Assembly (NCBI GenBank): GCA_002104905.1
Contig: MCFE01000069.1
Location: forward strand, 123,923 to 187,922
Source: Basidiobolus meristosporus CBS 931.73
Taxonomy: Eukaryota > Basidiobolomycota > Basidiobolomycetes > Basidiobolales > Basidiobolaceae
DNA: 64,000 nt
Reading direction: 5' to 3'
Shown: one piece after another, positions 24,672 to 36,583 of the stretch
Position numbering within the stretch: the first letter of the stretch is position 1
Layout of the letters: each line of letters opens with the position of its first letter
Notes under the pieces: model-generated
What the model saw: the letters and a program-made list of their open reading frames with translations, nothing else
Databases searched by the model: none
Told to the model about the DNA's origin: nothing
Position numbers and translations under genes: made by a program

Positions 24672-25694
24672 CTACATGATCTCCTCCTCGGATTCTTCCA
24701 TAATAAATCCAGGGTGCTCCAAATGAATAGACTCGAGATTGGTTTCGTCCATTGATCTGCGAATATTGGCAAAATCAATCATACTAGGAGCATGCAGCTG
24801 ATGCTTATTCCTGATAGAGATGCGTTGAACATAAATAGTTTAGCGGCAGTCACGACAAGGGCTACTTACTCCCGCAAGGTAGTATAGAGCCGAAAAAACT
24901 GGATTGAATTCCGGATCGCCAACAGGATGGTTCCTGCTAGCTCCTCTCGCTCAGCATTAGGCGTACAACCATAACGCAGATAGCCTAAAGTCAAAATGCA
25001 AAGAAGTACAATGATTATGTCAAATATGTTTAACCACCAACGCCAGAAGGCCTATGAAACAGTCCTCAATATCTTCACTTGGCTGCGGCATGCTGACCCG
25101 AACTTACCTGACCCATGCTTAGTATACGTATTCCAACTTCAGTGATCAAGGTGGCATTTATGATGACTTCCAAGAGAACAAAGAAGGTACCTGGACTTAA
25201 GAGAGGGTTTGCTAGCTGTAAAAAGCATCTCTAGGGCTGGTGCCTAAAAAGCTTACCAATCAAACAGGACAAACTGTAGACATTGGCCTAATTAGCGAGC
25301 AACTGAGATAAGAACAACCCCAATATTTACCAGTGTGACAGAAACGAACGAAAGAGCAGCCATCAGCATATATAGAATTGTGTAGAAGCTGGAATGCGTT
25401 ATTTGGTTGGCGACATTACGAAGCTGCTCACCACGGCTTAATCCTTGAATCTGGCTAGGTCCACCCAGAGAAGTAACCTTAGCACTCGTCACCTCTTGCG
25501 AGCAGGTTAATGCTACCTACCTCTCTCCTAGGAAATGTTGGGTATCTTCGTTGGACAGCATGGTATGAACACTATGACTCGACACGATTGGAATGGTGTA
25601 TGCCTTCTTGGGCTCCGAAAAAATATGTGAAAACGTACTGAACTCCAGTTTGTAAGTGAGTTTGCTGATGTCAGGTAGCCAAACAAGATTTGTT
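24672..25694 (-). CDS. Voltage-sensor-like four-helix membrane protein (ion-transport S1-S4), 5' end unresolved
   Basis: Six exons are supported: 25694-25521, 25454-25331, 25287-25257, 25211-25108, 25051-24870 and 24810-24672, with introns of 43-66 nt and all phases consistent. Helices: S1-like around FYTILYMLMAALSFVSVTL, S2-like FFVLLEVIINATLITEVGIRI, S3-like WLNIFDIIIVLLCILTL, and an S4-like TILLAIRNSIQFFRLYTTLR with arginines every six residues. The S2 glutamate/arginine (ITEVGIR) and the S3 NIFD motif resemble voltage-gated channel sensors. No pore loop or S5-S6 follows: an acidic tail ends the protein. The 5' part is uncertain; an ATG near 26020 (MAEIDFGVAQ) with exons near 25990 and 25830 could complete it. 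The function (channel, sensor or scaffold) is not settled by the sequence. Confidence 0.6.
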
Positions 25695-26371
25695 CTACAA
25701 AGGGGATGTATTAAGGGGTATTTGACCTCATAGGATCTTTGGACTCAGAACATTACAATGCATGAAATTGTTTCTAGTTCAGGGTCTAGTCGATGGGTTC
25801 ACATCAAATAGCACCGGTATGAGCGACGAATAATATCCACTGCTCTCGAAAGCATACCAAGTCGCTCTAATGTGACTGCTGCAGATGATCCTCATGGCAC
25901 AACGTGTTTCCCTGCGGTTAGAAACGGACTAAGTGCGTTCAACAAGCCAGAAACCACCCATCCCCCATAGGTAGTCCCACTGGAGCTCTTGTGCAACACC
26001 AAAATCTATCTCAGCCATATTTATTTAGCATTGAATTTACCTATATACGATGAAGTTCCTATGACAACCGCGCACCAGGTTGTTTAAACCTCTGGAGTAC
26101 GATGTACTCGGTGAAATTAGGCGAGGATGTCAAACGGTTTCAACCGAAGCGGACTGCAGCCAGCATGAAATACAAAGGGAGTTGGCCTCAAGGTAGGCGA
26201 GTATCAAGGTTATCGGAATATAACGTCACAGAGAGTTGGGAGAGAAATTAAGACATGTTGTAAAAGTCAAAAAATACAAGCTACAGGCAGCGCTGTGGAT
26301 GCTCGAAAACGTGGATATTATGCATTTGGAGCAACACCTTACGAGTCGGCCTTCGAGAATTCGATCTCAAG

Positions 26372-27142
26372 CTAGATGATTGGAGTTAAGGGTAGTTTGA
26401 ATGGTGTGTGGCAAATGATGGCTTTGGCCACGAAGGATACATAAAGATAGGCACTGTGGAGAGGGTTCAAAAGCCTCAAGCCGACAGGGCTGTATACTTT
26501 TTCGTTCTCAATCTCAATGGCACGGTCAAACTCTGCCATACACTTCAAGAAAGGTCAGATATAATGCAAGGTGGTGAAAGACCGACTGGTCCGTGGAAGT
26601 ACCTTCTGATAAAAGGTCCCGAAGCACACTGGGGTGGTGTATAGACTCAAGCAGCCAAATATGTTATCAAGGGAATGTCGAAACCAGTTGCTCTCAGCTC
26701 GATAAAGGATGGAATTGAGTTTGCTAATAGACTCTTGGAATTGGGGAACAGAAACCTAGTAAGATAGGGATAAGAATTGCTGTCGTAGCACAGACTTTTG
26801 AAGAACAAGGCAGTGACTTACCTTGTCTGTTAGTTCTTTCGGATAGTCCATCGAAAATTGACAACTTTCACCAAGAGTATAATCCCTCTCAATCCGAAGC
26901 TTGCCGCTGAATGGTATGGAAGTAGGAATGCGTAAAGGTTCCCTAGAATCATCCATGTCGTCCTCTTCTTCGGATAAGTCTACATTCTCGCCAAATACCA
27001 TACTCAGTCGGGAGAACACGACATTGGTGAATTCGGTGGACATGCGCTTTAAGGACATCCGATGCAAAGCCCCACTTCCGGTTTCCGGTGGAGGCTCCAA
27101 GGTGTCCCGCTCTAATGTAATCTGGGTAACTTCTTTCTTCAT
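26372..27142 (-). CDS. ERF4: Erf4/GOLGA7-family subunit of the Ras palmitoyltransferase
   Basis: Three exons, 27142-26822, 26755-26603 and 26542-26372, with 66- and 60-nt introns, encode 214 residues. The Erf4 domain starts at LRIERDYTLGESCQFSMDYP (from about residue 83) and continues across the splices through QFQESISKLNSILYRAE and GCLSLYTTPVCFGTFYQK to EIENEKVYSPVGLRLLNP, lining up with the whole GOLGA7/Erf4 core. Erf4 binds the DHHC enzyme Erf2 in the endoplasmic reticulum and the pair palmitoylates Ras and related proteins. The first 80 residues are a poorly conserved Ser/acidic leader. The neighbouring membrane-protein gene is downstream on the same strand, 677 bases away, with no sign of shared function. 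Confidence 0.85.
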
Positions 27143-28019
27143 GGAAGCAAAGAGGCTCTAGGGCAAAAAATCAAAAAGGGATACACAAGTGGCGGGGTGC
27201 AGATAAAAATAAAGCCTGGCTAGTTTGACGAAAGAGAAGTGTTAAGGAAGGAAAGAAGCAAGGAATACAGCTTACTATCACGGTTCTTTGGAAAAAAGGG
27301 AGAGTTTGGTGTTAAGTGGGGACAGCTGAAACGAGATATAGGATATCATAACGAGGAACGATGTAGGGAAACGAGAATGAAATAGGGGCATATACTCGAA
27401 CCAATTTCGCAAATTCAAAGCTGTAGCATGAAATGAGGTGGTTGGGAAGAATTCAGGGATGATTAACACAATAAAGGTTAATGATCGAAGCGTTTGATAC
27501 GAATCTACTCCAAACTCTTAATCTTTGTTTTGAAATGACAAATCCCTTAAGGAGAATTCGGGTGGGTTCCTCTCGACTCCATTGGCCAAGAGGGGCAGGT
27601 TTATTTGAACAGCGTTGATGAGAATCAGCACACCTCGCATTAATCATGCATACAGTTCCCAGAGGCCGATGGCATCCCACAGAATGCCTCATTGGTCGCT
27701 TGCACCCATTGTCACACAGCTGCCAAAAGGCCACACTCCAACGGATTCCGCTGGAGGGACGGCTTTCAGTCGAGGCAAACCAAGGGCGAGGAATACTCCT
27801 GCAAACCCTCGAGGTAGCCAGATTCCTGAGCAACTTCCCAAAGCTTCACAAATGCCACTGCAATCAGAACATACACGTCAATCACCATCCTCAGGAATTC
27901 TATCTAGAATCCTATCGGGCTGATCTTCTCGATTAACCAGTGATGTGGCACCGTTCATAAGCCATCAGGCCTCCACTATAAATTGCTCTTACGTCGTCCA
28001 CTCCCGCAAACCAAGAGGC
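27143..28019. other. Divergent intergenic region
   Basis: Separates the minus-strand Erf4 gene from the plus-strand DUF1349 gene, so it should hold both promoters. No TATA is obvious near either start. Short ORFs at 27453-27936 on both strands are not supported. Confidence 0.4.
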
Positions 28020-28690
28020 ATGAGTACAGATATTCAACTGCAGTGGTCGATCCCACCAACCAGCCTTGAGCGCGAAGGAACGACGTTGAAGCTCGTATCT
28101 TCCCCAATCTCTGACTTCTGGCGAACAACCACAGCTCACCGAATGTCAGGGAACTTTGGCTACCAGAGAGTAAACGCAACCAAGTTCAAGGCAAGCTGCT
28201 TAGTCAGAGGACAGTGGAATATCGAATATGATCAGGCAGGGATCATGGTTTACCTCGACGACCACACCTGGATCAAAGCTGGCATCGAGTACTCCGGTGG
28301 TGTGCAATACATCAGGTATGTGAAGGAATAGCACCGAAACCGTCAATTGTAAACGAAGATTAACCTCCCTTTATCACAAGCGCTGTAGTCACCAATCCCT
28401 ATTCGGACTGGGCCTTGTTTTCCTCCCCAATTGACACTACAGTCAACCACCTGCTCATCGAGTTGGAGCGGAATGGCCCTGTAGTCAAGCTGAGCTACGG
28501 TGCGGTCGAGAGCGCTAGCGATGAAGAAGCCTATCGCAGTGGAGCCAAGCCATTAAAGATCTTCCGGAAAGTCACATGCTTCACCCAGGAACAAGCCTCT
28601 CTGGATGTTGGCATCATGGCCTGCAGTCCCAAAAACCCGGACGGAGTCAGCGTGGAGATAGATAAATTCAAGGTCGACGTGTTGGAGTAG
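28020..28690 (+). CDS. DUF1349 (Ree1-like, concanavalin-A-like fold) protein
   Basis: Exons 28020-28315 and 28381-28690, intron GTATGT...CACAAG of 65 nt, give 201 residues, the usual size for this family. Signature pieces in order: SPISDFWRTT near the start, FKASCLVRGQWNIEYDQAG, IMVYLDDHTWIKAGIEYSGG, then VVTNPYSDWALFS after the splice, and MACSPKNPDGVSVE near the end. Bacterial and fungal DUF1349 proteins have a beta-sandwich lectin fold. Yeast Ree1 is linked to galactose-dependent regulation of enolase, but the biochemical role is unknown. There is no signal peptide, so it is probably cytosolic. An upstream in-frame ATG at 27945 would add a non-conserved leader and was not chosen. Confidence 0.85.
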
Positions 28691-28918
28691 GGCTAAAGAC
28701 TTGCCCACCCTCTACGTGCATTGAATGTCTATTGCCATGATAGAATTGATATTTATTACACACAGTTGTTAAAGATCGATTCGCCTCGAATCCTTGTCCA
28801 GTAAAAGCAGAGGGCAGCCACATATGAACCATATAAAACTACCCAATAAATGTACAAAGCACTCCTGGGGTGTGTGGAGTAACCGTATTATAGCAGTCAG
28901 ATCTTCAGTGAATTAGCA

Positions 28919-30306
28919 TTACGTTGATTTAAATTTTTCTATATAGTCATCGGATGCTTTCTCGTACTGAGAAATGAAAATCTCCTTGGCATTTTTTTGC
29001 AGATACCTGGCACGATATTCAGATGAATGAATGCTCCGGGCAACTGGGCTGTGCTATGGGGTACTTACTTCATAAACTCCGTGAAGTGGTCGCGGAGAAT
29101 GTTGATCGCCTCTTGGTCCATGGAAGTGTGCGCAATAAGCATAGGCAATTGAACTGTGGTGAACAGCTGGTTAGACTGGAACTGCACTTTGGCACGTTCA
29201 GTAACAAATATACGCTACCGAATAATCGGAGTAAATGCTCTGCTCCATAGATATCTGACATGCTGCAGTTTGGATGCTGTTTACAGATATCTACGTATTG
29301 CTGTCGCTCAAAGCGATACAGAAGAATGGTCCCCAGAGCGTTGTTGAAATATAGCCTTAGTCCATCCAAGACTTCGTTTAAAATATCCTCCCTGTATGCC
29401 TCTAGAATAAGTACAGGAAACATGTAATCAAAGAAGCTTGGCTCATACTTCTCTTTACTACTTCTTTTCTTTTCCTTGGATTCTCGGTACATGCCCAGTA
29501 TTTGCGTGACTGTAATTTTACGTGGTAGAGGCACAAGCTGTGTAGTGTAAGGCTAAGTAACGGTTTAAGAGAAGATTACTTTTTCCAGGTTACATACTTG
29601 CTCTAGTTTCGTGATGTTTTCCCAGTCATCAACAAGCTGAAGCTTCAACGAGCTGGGGATGGATAATTTAACCTCGGGTCGCTTCTCACTGCCATCGTCT
29701 TGCGACTATGTGGGGGGAAGTGGGTTAGATCTTACGTTAGAACGCCAGATTCACAAACTTGGGCCGAGTTTGCAATCATGAGGATTGTTCTCTCACCTTG
29801 GTTTTTTCAGCGGAATTCTCTCTAGCCCTCTTTCTGCTTTTGGATGCTTCCGATGGGGCCTTCTCTTTGGAGGAAGATTTCTTCTTTGTTTTGACGGCCG
29901 CTTTTAGTGCAGCTTGCGTGGCAAGATTTTCTTCGTTATATTTCAATACCCGAGATTCGGGGACCCATTCATCCCAACTGTTTGGTAAAGGAATGAACAG
30001 GATCAGTACTCGACAAGACCGTGAAATCTCATTGTCAGAAAACTAGATACTCACGTTTGCTTCCAGCCCTTATAATGTACATAGTAATGACCACCTTCTT
30101 CAACCTGTTCATTTCCTTCCCACCATTCACATTGCAAAACCTGGACCATTAAACGCAGTAAATAAAAGGCTAACGAGCGTAATTCGCCATCTGCCACAAA
30201 AAAGCTACATAAGCCTCACCTTTGCTTCGTAGAGCAGCGGTCCATGATAACACAATATCTTCTCGTCTTTGATGAACGCGAGACTTCGCGAATCTTTGCC
30301 AGTCAT
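28919..30306 (-). CDS. EAF3: Eaf3/MRG15 chromodomain-MRG protein
   Basis: Seven exons: 30306-30220, 30140-30055, 29977-29797, 29705-29598, 29537-29219, 29153-29069 and 29006-28919. Phases agree and give 317 residues. The N-terminal chromo-barrel spans KILCYHGPLLYEAK, WWEGNEQVEEGGHYYVHYKGW and WDEWVPESRVLKY, and should bind methylated H3K36. A Lys/Ser-rich linker (KAAVKTKKKSSSKEKAPS) leads to the MRG domain, with LKLQLVDDWENITKL, LPRKITVTQIL, YRFERQQYVDI, GAEHLLRLF and INILRDHFTEFMKYL. Eaf3 is shared by the NuA4 acetyltransferase and the Rpd3S deacetylase. The gene is divergent from the sugar transporter and convergent with the DUF1349 gene (228 bases between stops). Confidence 0.92.
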
Positions 30307-31272
30307 AGAAGCTTCTCACACACTCACGAGCACAAACAAAAACTGACCTAATTCACCACAAATTGACTCTTTTTTGTTGTGCTGAGGGAGGTAAGTAAAA
30401 GAACCCATTGGGCATACTCTGCATTTTCCCAAATAGCATGATTATTACCCAAAATTATCCGCATGTCCCGTGGTAGCTGATGTCGGTAAATTATCAAGAA
30501 ATCGGTATTTCACAAATAAACCACTCTCCAGTAGAAAGCGCTCATTGGATAACTCGCATAGCGATTTGCATGCGGGTTGTGAATATCTCGCAGCCCTGTG
30601 GCTTTAGGCGATCAAAAGCGAACATCAGGTGTTCGTGGCGATTGGGAATGAGTGAGGGCGTGGGTAGGGTTCCTTTCCAACTCAAATTTGCCGAGGTTTA
30701 AACCTTCCTAATCGCACCGCTCGAGGCTTCAGCCAAGCGCGCAGTAGCAGAGTTCTTGCGGGCCTCCTCATGGATCGAAAGAATCCGTCCAATTGGTAAG
30801 TCCAAAGATATTCTAGACATTGCTAAATGTAGCTAAAATCTATCGAAGAAGATCAATGTGAAGTTCTACGGGATCCGATTTGATGCAAGAAGCATTTCAC
30901 TGGTTGCTGAGGTGTGTACATTAATGGCGTCCGTGAATGGGATTGAATGTTTATACCACACGATGCGAGTTGCTACCAAGATTTCATTTTCCGAACTTGG
31001 AACTTCCTTTTGGAGGTTGGCCTTATCCCCAATCACTACCATTGAATTCCTAGATTTCCATATACCGAATGTCTTCGTATCCCACCCGCGCTTTTTGTTT
31101 CTTGTGTACACCACACAACCCTCCTCTCGAGTTTCGAGTGATTCCCCTTTGCACAGAATGAAACACGAGTTACCGTACTTTACTATGGCCAAGAAAAATA
31201 GTAAGAGCCCGCTTTTCGCTGGAGTGACCCTTGAATAGATGCTAAACCCTTTACCCCCATAAAGCTCTGCAG
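30307..31272. other. Divergent promoter region and unresolved 5' part of the transporter gene
   Basis: Between Eaf3 and the SLC35A-like gene. Possible first exons of the transporter are ATG 30771 followed by GTAAGT at 30797, or ATG 31183 followed by GTAAG near 31198. Neither joins cleanly to the exon at 31273 over a usual intron length, so I leave the start open. A minus-strand 108-codon ORF (31192-30866) overlaps this stretch and is unrecognised. Confidence 0.35.
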
Positions 31273-32211
31273 TTCAAAAGGTACGCCAGTCTGTGCTTCC
31301 TCACTTTACAGAGTAGCTGCCTGGTGCTGCTGTTACGCTATTCTCGCATGGAGCGCCAGCAGGGAGTGCCGCTATATATCGCTTCCACCGCTGTGGTTTT
31401 TGCCGAAACACTCAAGACGATGGTTTGCTTGGCGTGCATATACAGAGACTGCAGAAAATGGACGACATTCACCAAAGTGCTCTCTAGCGAGGTTTTCGAT
31501 AACTGGGTCGAGGTCAAACGAATGATGATTCCCTCGGGCCTGTATGCTGTACAAAACAACCTGTTGTTTATAGCCCTATCAAATCTTGAGGCCGTTACCT
31601 TCCAAATATCCTACCAGCTGAAGATTCTTTCGACTGCGCTGTTTTCTGTCTCCCTTCTTGGCACGCGACTCTCGCGCAATAGATGGTTTAGCCTGGTGCT
31701 ACTCATGATCGGGGTTATTCTTGTTCAGCTGCCCACTACCTCCAGCGCACCTTCGGCCGAGAGCTCGGGCTTGGAGAGGCCTTTCATCGGGCTGGTCGCG
31801 GTCAGTCTGGCCTGTTTATCTTCCGGATTTGCCGGATGCTACTTCGAAAAGATGATCAGGAGCGGGACAACAAGCATGTGGATCCGAAACCTTCAGTTGG
31901 GAATACCTGCCCTTCTTTTTTCACTTATCGCAATGGTTCTTAGCGATGGCAAGGCGATCATGCGTGGAGGGCTATTCCAGGGCTACGACACCCTTACTTG
32001 GATGGTCATATTGAACCAAGCACTTAGCGGCCTGCTTGTCTCCATGGTTGTCAAGCATGCCGGCAACATCCTGAAGAGCTTTGCTAATTCCCTGTCGATC
32101 ATCATATCAAGCTTGATTTCTTTCTACCTATTCGGATTCCAACCCTCCCCCTTATTCACGATAGGCTCTTTCCTTGTGATAGGAGCAACACTGTTGTATA
32201 GCCGTGCATAG
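31273..32211 (+). CDS. SLC35A-type nucleotide-sugar transporter (UDP-galactose/UDP-GlcNAc), first exon not placed
   Basis: The main exon starts after TGCAG at 31272 and runs 312 codons to TAG. Family landmarks: LQSSCLVLLLRYSR, the lumenal/cytosolic block LYAVQNNLLFIALSNLEAVT, FQISYQLKILSTALFS, SGFAGCYFEKMI, MWIRNLQLG, and the C-terminal NQALSGLLVSMVVKHAGNIL followed by KSFANSLSIIISSLISFYLF. These place it in the SLC35A group, Golgi antiporters that exchange UDP-sugars for UMP. About nine of the usual ten membrane helices are in this exon. Only a short N-terminal piece is missing. The exact substrate cannot be told from sequence. Stop is 540 bases from the MSH1 stop (convergent). Confidence 0.85.
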   Translation, partial: FKRYASLCFLTLQSSCLVLLLRYSRMERQQGVPLYIASTAVVFAETLKTMVCLACIYRDCRKWTTFTKVLSSEVFDNWVEVKRMMIPSGLYAVQNNLLFIALSNLEAVTFQISYQLKILSTALFSVSLLGTRLSRNRWFSLVLLMIGVILVQLPTTSSAPSAESSGLERPFIGLVAVSLACLSSGFAGCYFEKMIRSGTTSMWIRNLQLGIPALLFSLIAMVLSDGKAIMRGGLFQGYDTLTWMVILNQALSGLLVSMVVKHAGNILKSFANSLSIIISSLISFYLFGFQPSPLFTIGSFLVIGATLLYSRA

Positions 32212-32751
32212 AATAGTATAGATGTGGTCTTTGCTTCGCGCTGAATGTCCCAACCACAACCTGTATGTAAGATTAAGGATTTGGATCATTTTGGATACTG
32301 ATCAATCGTCATATAATTTATTTCTCTATAAAACACTGCCGTATTACGGAACTAGACTCAACTTAGCCCATTGTTACGGCCGGTGTTCTGGGCGTTGTCA
32401 TCCATGGAGATGGGGGATGTTGGCCTACCCAATGATCGCGGTTGAATCTTCATCACTAACCACGAAGCGTTGATAAGAATATATACTGACATTGATGCCC
32501 TCGAAGCTTAGGTAAACTACTAGCCAATTATATACAAATCAAGAATCTGCCATCAACCCGGTTTCACCCCGTGGCACGTGGATATCCCCCCACATGGGGC
32601 AAGCCCAGTGTTTACACCACAGTGGATCCTAACACTAGTTTTATTTTTGATTGATTCATCAACAATTTTGGTCGCTGGGTAATTCGAGTAAATCAATACT
32701 GTCTAGGGTTTGATGGATCAAGGGTGATCTACACACGCCTGCTTTCAAGGA
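32212..32751. other. Convergent intergenic region
   Basis: 3' flanks of the nucleotide-sugar transporter and MSH1. AT-rich stretches suited to 3' ends; nothing else seen. Confidence 0.5.
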
Positions 32752-35700
32752 TCAAGTGTTGGTGTTCAGAATTCGACATGCTTTGGAGATCAGTTCGAGC
32801 GCTGGGAATGTAGGTTTGAGTAGGTTCTTGGGTGTGCATTGGGTCTGATACCGCTTACCTTTGCCTGGCGTGGTTTCCATTATATCCACGTCTTCAAACA
32901 GCTGGTGAATTTTCTAGACCAGGAAAGAAGCGGTTAGTGCTGAGAATAGATCAAGCGAGCGAGCAAACTGCAGGACTTACCGACAGCTTGAGTGAGGACT
33001 GGTTCTCGATTGTTGGCTGATTCAGTAGAGCTGCTGGTGGCTCTGGTCGGTCGGGCACTTGTTTGTTATCCAGACCATGCTTAATCCGTCTCGCTAGCCC
33101 TATCACCGAACTCGGAAGTCCAGCAAGTTGAGCTACGTACAGTCCATGGGACTGGCGCATGACTCCTGGGCGAACCACATGAACGTAGGAATAACTTCCC
33201 GGCTAATAGATGTTGTATGTTAGCCTGATATCCAATGATCACTCCGCCAGCCGACGTACCTGATCTTCGTGAACCGTTGTGTGGTAACAGGAAACGTCCC
33301 GTAACTCCTGGTCTAGCATGTCGGCAAGTTCGTGATAATGGGTTGCAAACAAAGACCGGCACTTGATCGTAGTGTTCAGATGGTGTAGAGTAGCGTAGGC
33401 AATCGAAAGGCCATCTGTGGTGGAGGTGCCTCTACCAACCTCGTCCATGATAACCTATGTCCAATGAAAATCAACATTCACATAACCAAACAGCAGATCT
33501 ACTCGGGTCGTACCAATGACCTGGAGGTTGCGTTGTTGAGGATCGTTGCGGTTTCCATCATCTCCACCATAAACGTGGATTGATCCAAAGCTAAATTATC
33601 CGCAGCACCAACCTAGATCACTAGCAATGTTAGGATCTCTACAGCTGAGTATTGATGCCAGATCTACTCTACCCGGCTGTATACTCCATCGATAATCCCG
33701 AGCTCCGCGCGATCTGCGGGAACGAAACCACCAGTCTGTGCCATGATTGATATTATTGCCACCTGACGTAGAAAGGTACTCTTACCACCCATATTAGGGC
33801 TGCGATGGGAACGCCATGATTAGGATCCCCGCAGAAAGTCTGGCGAATAGATGCCACAAATCACATACCCAGTTATCAGCCACACGTTTCCGTTTGCTCC
33901 AACCAAACAGTCGTTTTTAGCAAACTGCCGTCCTTTGTCGTGTAGCGATTTCTCAACCACGGGATGTCTACCGCCAATGATTTTTGTTTCTCCGCTAAAC
34001 AGGCATGTTAGGACGGCTCCAGTTGAGAATGGGTCGGGAAATCTTACCCTTCGTTGAGTATCGGCCTGACGTAGTTCTTTTCTCGGGCCAGCACGGCAAA
34101 TGCAGATGCTACATCTAACTGAGCCAACACACGGCAGCTTTTCATGATGGATGGCGTTTTCTCTAGAACTTTGTTAACCGTGTCTTCAAAAACCGCCTTC
34201 TCTTCGTCGTAGATCTGCTCGTATGTGAACTCCAATTTGGAGGACAGGATGGTCCATTGCTGTAAGGCAAAGAGGGCCAGCTTAGTTCACGGTACGAAAT
34301 CAAGCCCAGGATTGGTGGATATGATGCCTACATTCATTTGGTAGCGCCGCTTTCCTTTCAACGTCTGCACGAGAGTGACTTCGTCCGATTCGGAGATTTT
34401 GGCCGCATCCTTGGGAGTTACCTCCACATAGTGCTTTAAACTTGAAGTTGACAGCAGCTTGAGGCTTTTGACATCTAGAAAGCATTAAGCGTCGGCATTC
34501 GTTTACGTGAGCTAATCAGATATTGTACCATAAGTCTCCCGCAGGTCTTGCTCCAGCTTATCTTTCTCTAGCAGTAGCGCATCATACTCGCTAGTGAGCT
34601 GTTTCAATCTTCGTGTAGAACTATATAACGCAGAGCCAAATTCAGTATTTGCGTGAATAAAGTGGTCTTCCCATATGTGGTGATCGTAACGGACGAATAG
34701 CTACCGTTTGTTTATGAAGCCAGGCCCGTTCAATCTTTTAGGTGCCTCTAGGCCCATCACATCTATGATCGTGTCGGCCAAGTCCTCGTGAGGCTGCAGC
34801 TCTTCCAAAAGTCCAGCAAAGTTCTCGATAAAGCTGGTTGACGAAGCCCGCAATAGACGCTCCTTGATGGAGCTTATTGTCTTCAGGGTGGTGGAGATAT
34901 CCACCAAGTCCGCGGGACCACCGTAATTCAAGGATAATCTTTGCAACGCACGTTGAGCATCTCTGGAGTTTGTCAAACTGCTCTGAATATCGCTCGTCAA
35001 GTGGGAATCGTCAAAAAAGAGCTGCACCAGGTCTAGACGTTTGTTGATTTTGTCAATAGATGTAAGTGGTGAGGCTATTCATCAGAAATGTCACAGAACA
35101 GAGTTAGTTATCGAGTCAAACTGAACGCAGGCCAGAGTCAAGGGTTACTTAATCGTTCGGCTAACAAGCGGGAACCAGCCTTTGTAGTCGTAAAATCGAT
35201 CGAGTTTAGAAGGCTTCCTTTTTTCGTGTTCCCTTTCAGAGCGCGCAAAAGCTCTAGAGAGCTGAAGGCTATCTGGTCGATTTTCATGATGGTTTCTGGA
35301 ACGTATTTGATGGGCGATTGTAACGATACTTTTCTATCAATTAAGATTCTGTCCAGATAACTCAATAAGCCTGAACTGGCTTTCAGCTCTAACGTAGTAA
35401 GCTTCGCAGTAAAGCTGTCTTGCACAGTTGAATTCTCGTCAATCCGCTGCTTTTTGTCTCCGTTGTATATGCTCGTCAAGAGCTTCGACTGAATATCAAG
35501 CCCGAACGTCTCCGACGGTTCGTAAGTGGTTAAATAGTTGGACATCTTGAGCGTCAATTGATGCATCGGGTGCTCGACTGCTTTTAACGATGCGTTCAAT
35601 ACAATCTCGCGAGGCTGGATACGGGCAAGATCAGAAAGGAAGGACTTGTATGATGATTCTTCAACCATAAAGTCGCCAGTTGACAAATCAACCCAAGCCA

Positions 35701-36583
35701 AGCCGACAAGCTCAGAGTTGGTATCAGCTTCGACGGAAAGTAAATAGTTATTTTCGCATGGGTCTAGAAACTGCTCGTTTATCAGCGTGCCTGGTGTAAT
35801 GATTCTTGACACTCGTCTCGAGAAATACTTCGTAACGGGATCTTGAAATTGTTCACACAGGGCTACAGATTTACCTAGTTTTGATACCAGTATCTCCAGA
35901 TATTTTTCCAGATGTCGGGCTGGAAAGCCTGTGAATTTCACTTTTTGCTTTTTGAAGGTGCGATCTATCACAGTTATGTCCAGTAGTGGGCCGATTTCAT
36001 CCGCTTGTTCGTAATATAGCTAATCACAAATGCTAGCTAAGTAACAAATAAAGCGGCCATAAAAAACACACCTCTTACCTCGTAGAAGTCCCCAACTCGA
36101 GTTAACAAGACATATTGCGGATTTTCCAGTTGATAATCTCTAACTAGTTTTAATAATTTGGTGCTTGGAACATCAAGCTCCGATTCTTCTATGATCTGGG
36201 TTTCTGCCAATTTCGTTGGCTCTGGTTTTACGCTCTCAGTGGCGACCGCACTATTATTGAGGAATTCATCTAAATTGATTCGAACATTTTTCTTCTTTTT
36301 CCCTGTAATACAGAAAGCGCTTTTAGCATGGGGATAACCAGCGTTGGTAAAGAGCTTTTACAACTTGAAATGATTTACTTTTAACGCTTTTTCCTTCCGC
36401 CTCTGCTTCTTCAGTCAGATTAAGTACACCGCCTGTAGTGAGTGTTCTGCGAAGATTGAATGTGTTCGTCAAGAGAAGCGAGGCGTTTCTTTGTTTAACT
36501 GGAAACTTTGTAGGTCTATAGGTTAACAATATGGGAAGCTTGGCTCTTCCTCTAAAAGGTAAACAATGTCGGTTAAAAGACAT
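32752..36583 (-). CDS. MSH1: MSH1, mitochondrial MutS homologue
   Basis: Fourteen exons are consistent in phase and give 996 residues: 36583-36379, 36302-36079, 36019-35149, 35074-34705, 34620-34529, 34474-34332, 34259-34048, 33994-33869, 33799-33673, 33612-33514, 33454-33260, 33202-32981, 32913-32859 and 32801-32752. ATG 36583 is chosen because the codon opening the longer frame at 36634 is GTG. The first 50 residues are Arg-rich and lack acids, a likely mitochondrial presequence. MutS-I contains the mismatch-reading VGDFYELYYEQA; the [14 protein letters not shown] block resembles yeast Msh1. The ATPase has Walker [15 protein letters not shown] (about 748-762) and Walker [16 protein letters not shown] (about 824-838), then FATHYHEL. 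Expected role: mitochondrial DNA mismatch repair and stability. Confidence 0.92.

Noticed and set aside
30866-31192. 108-codon minus-strand ORF in the Eaf3/transporter gap
   Set aside because: It overlaps the expected transporter 5' region and has no recognisable domain.
35088-35360. Plus-strand ORF within MSH1
   Set aside because: Antisense shadow of a conserved MSH1 exon.
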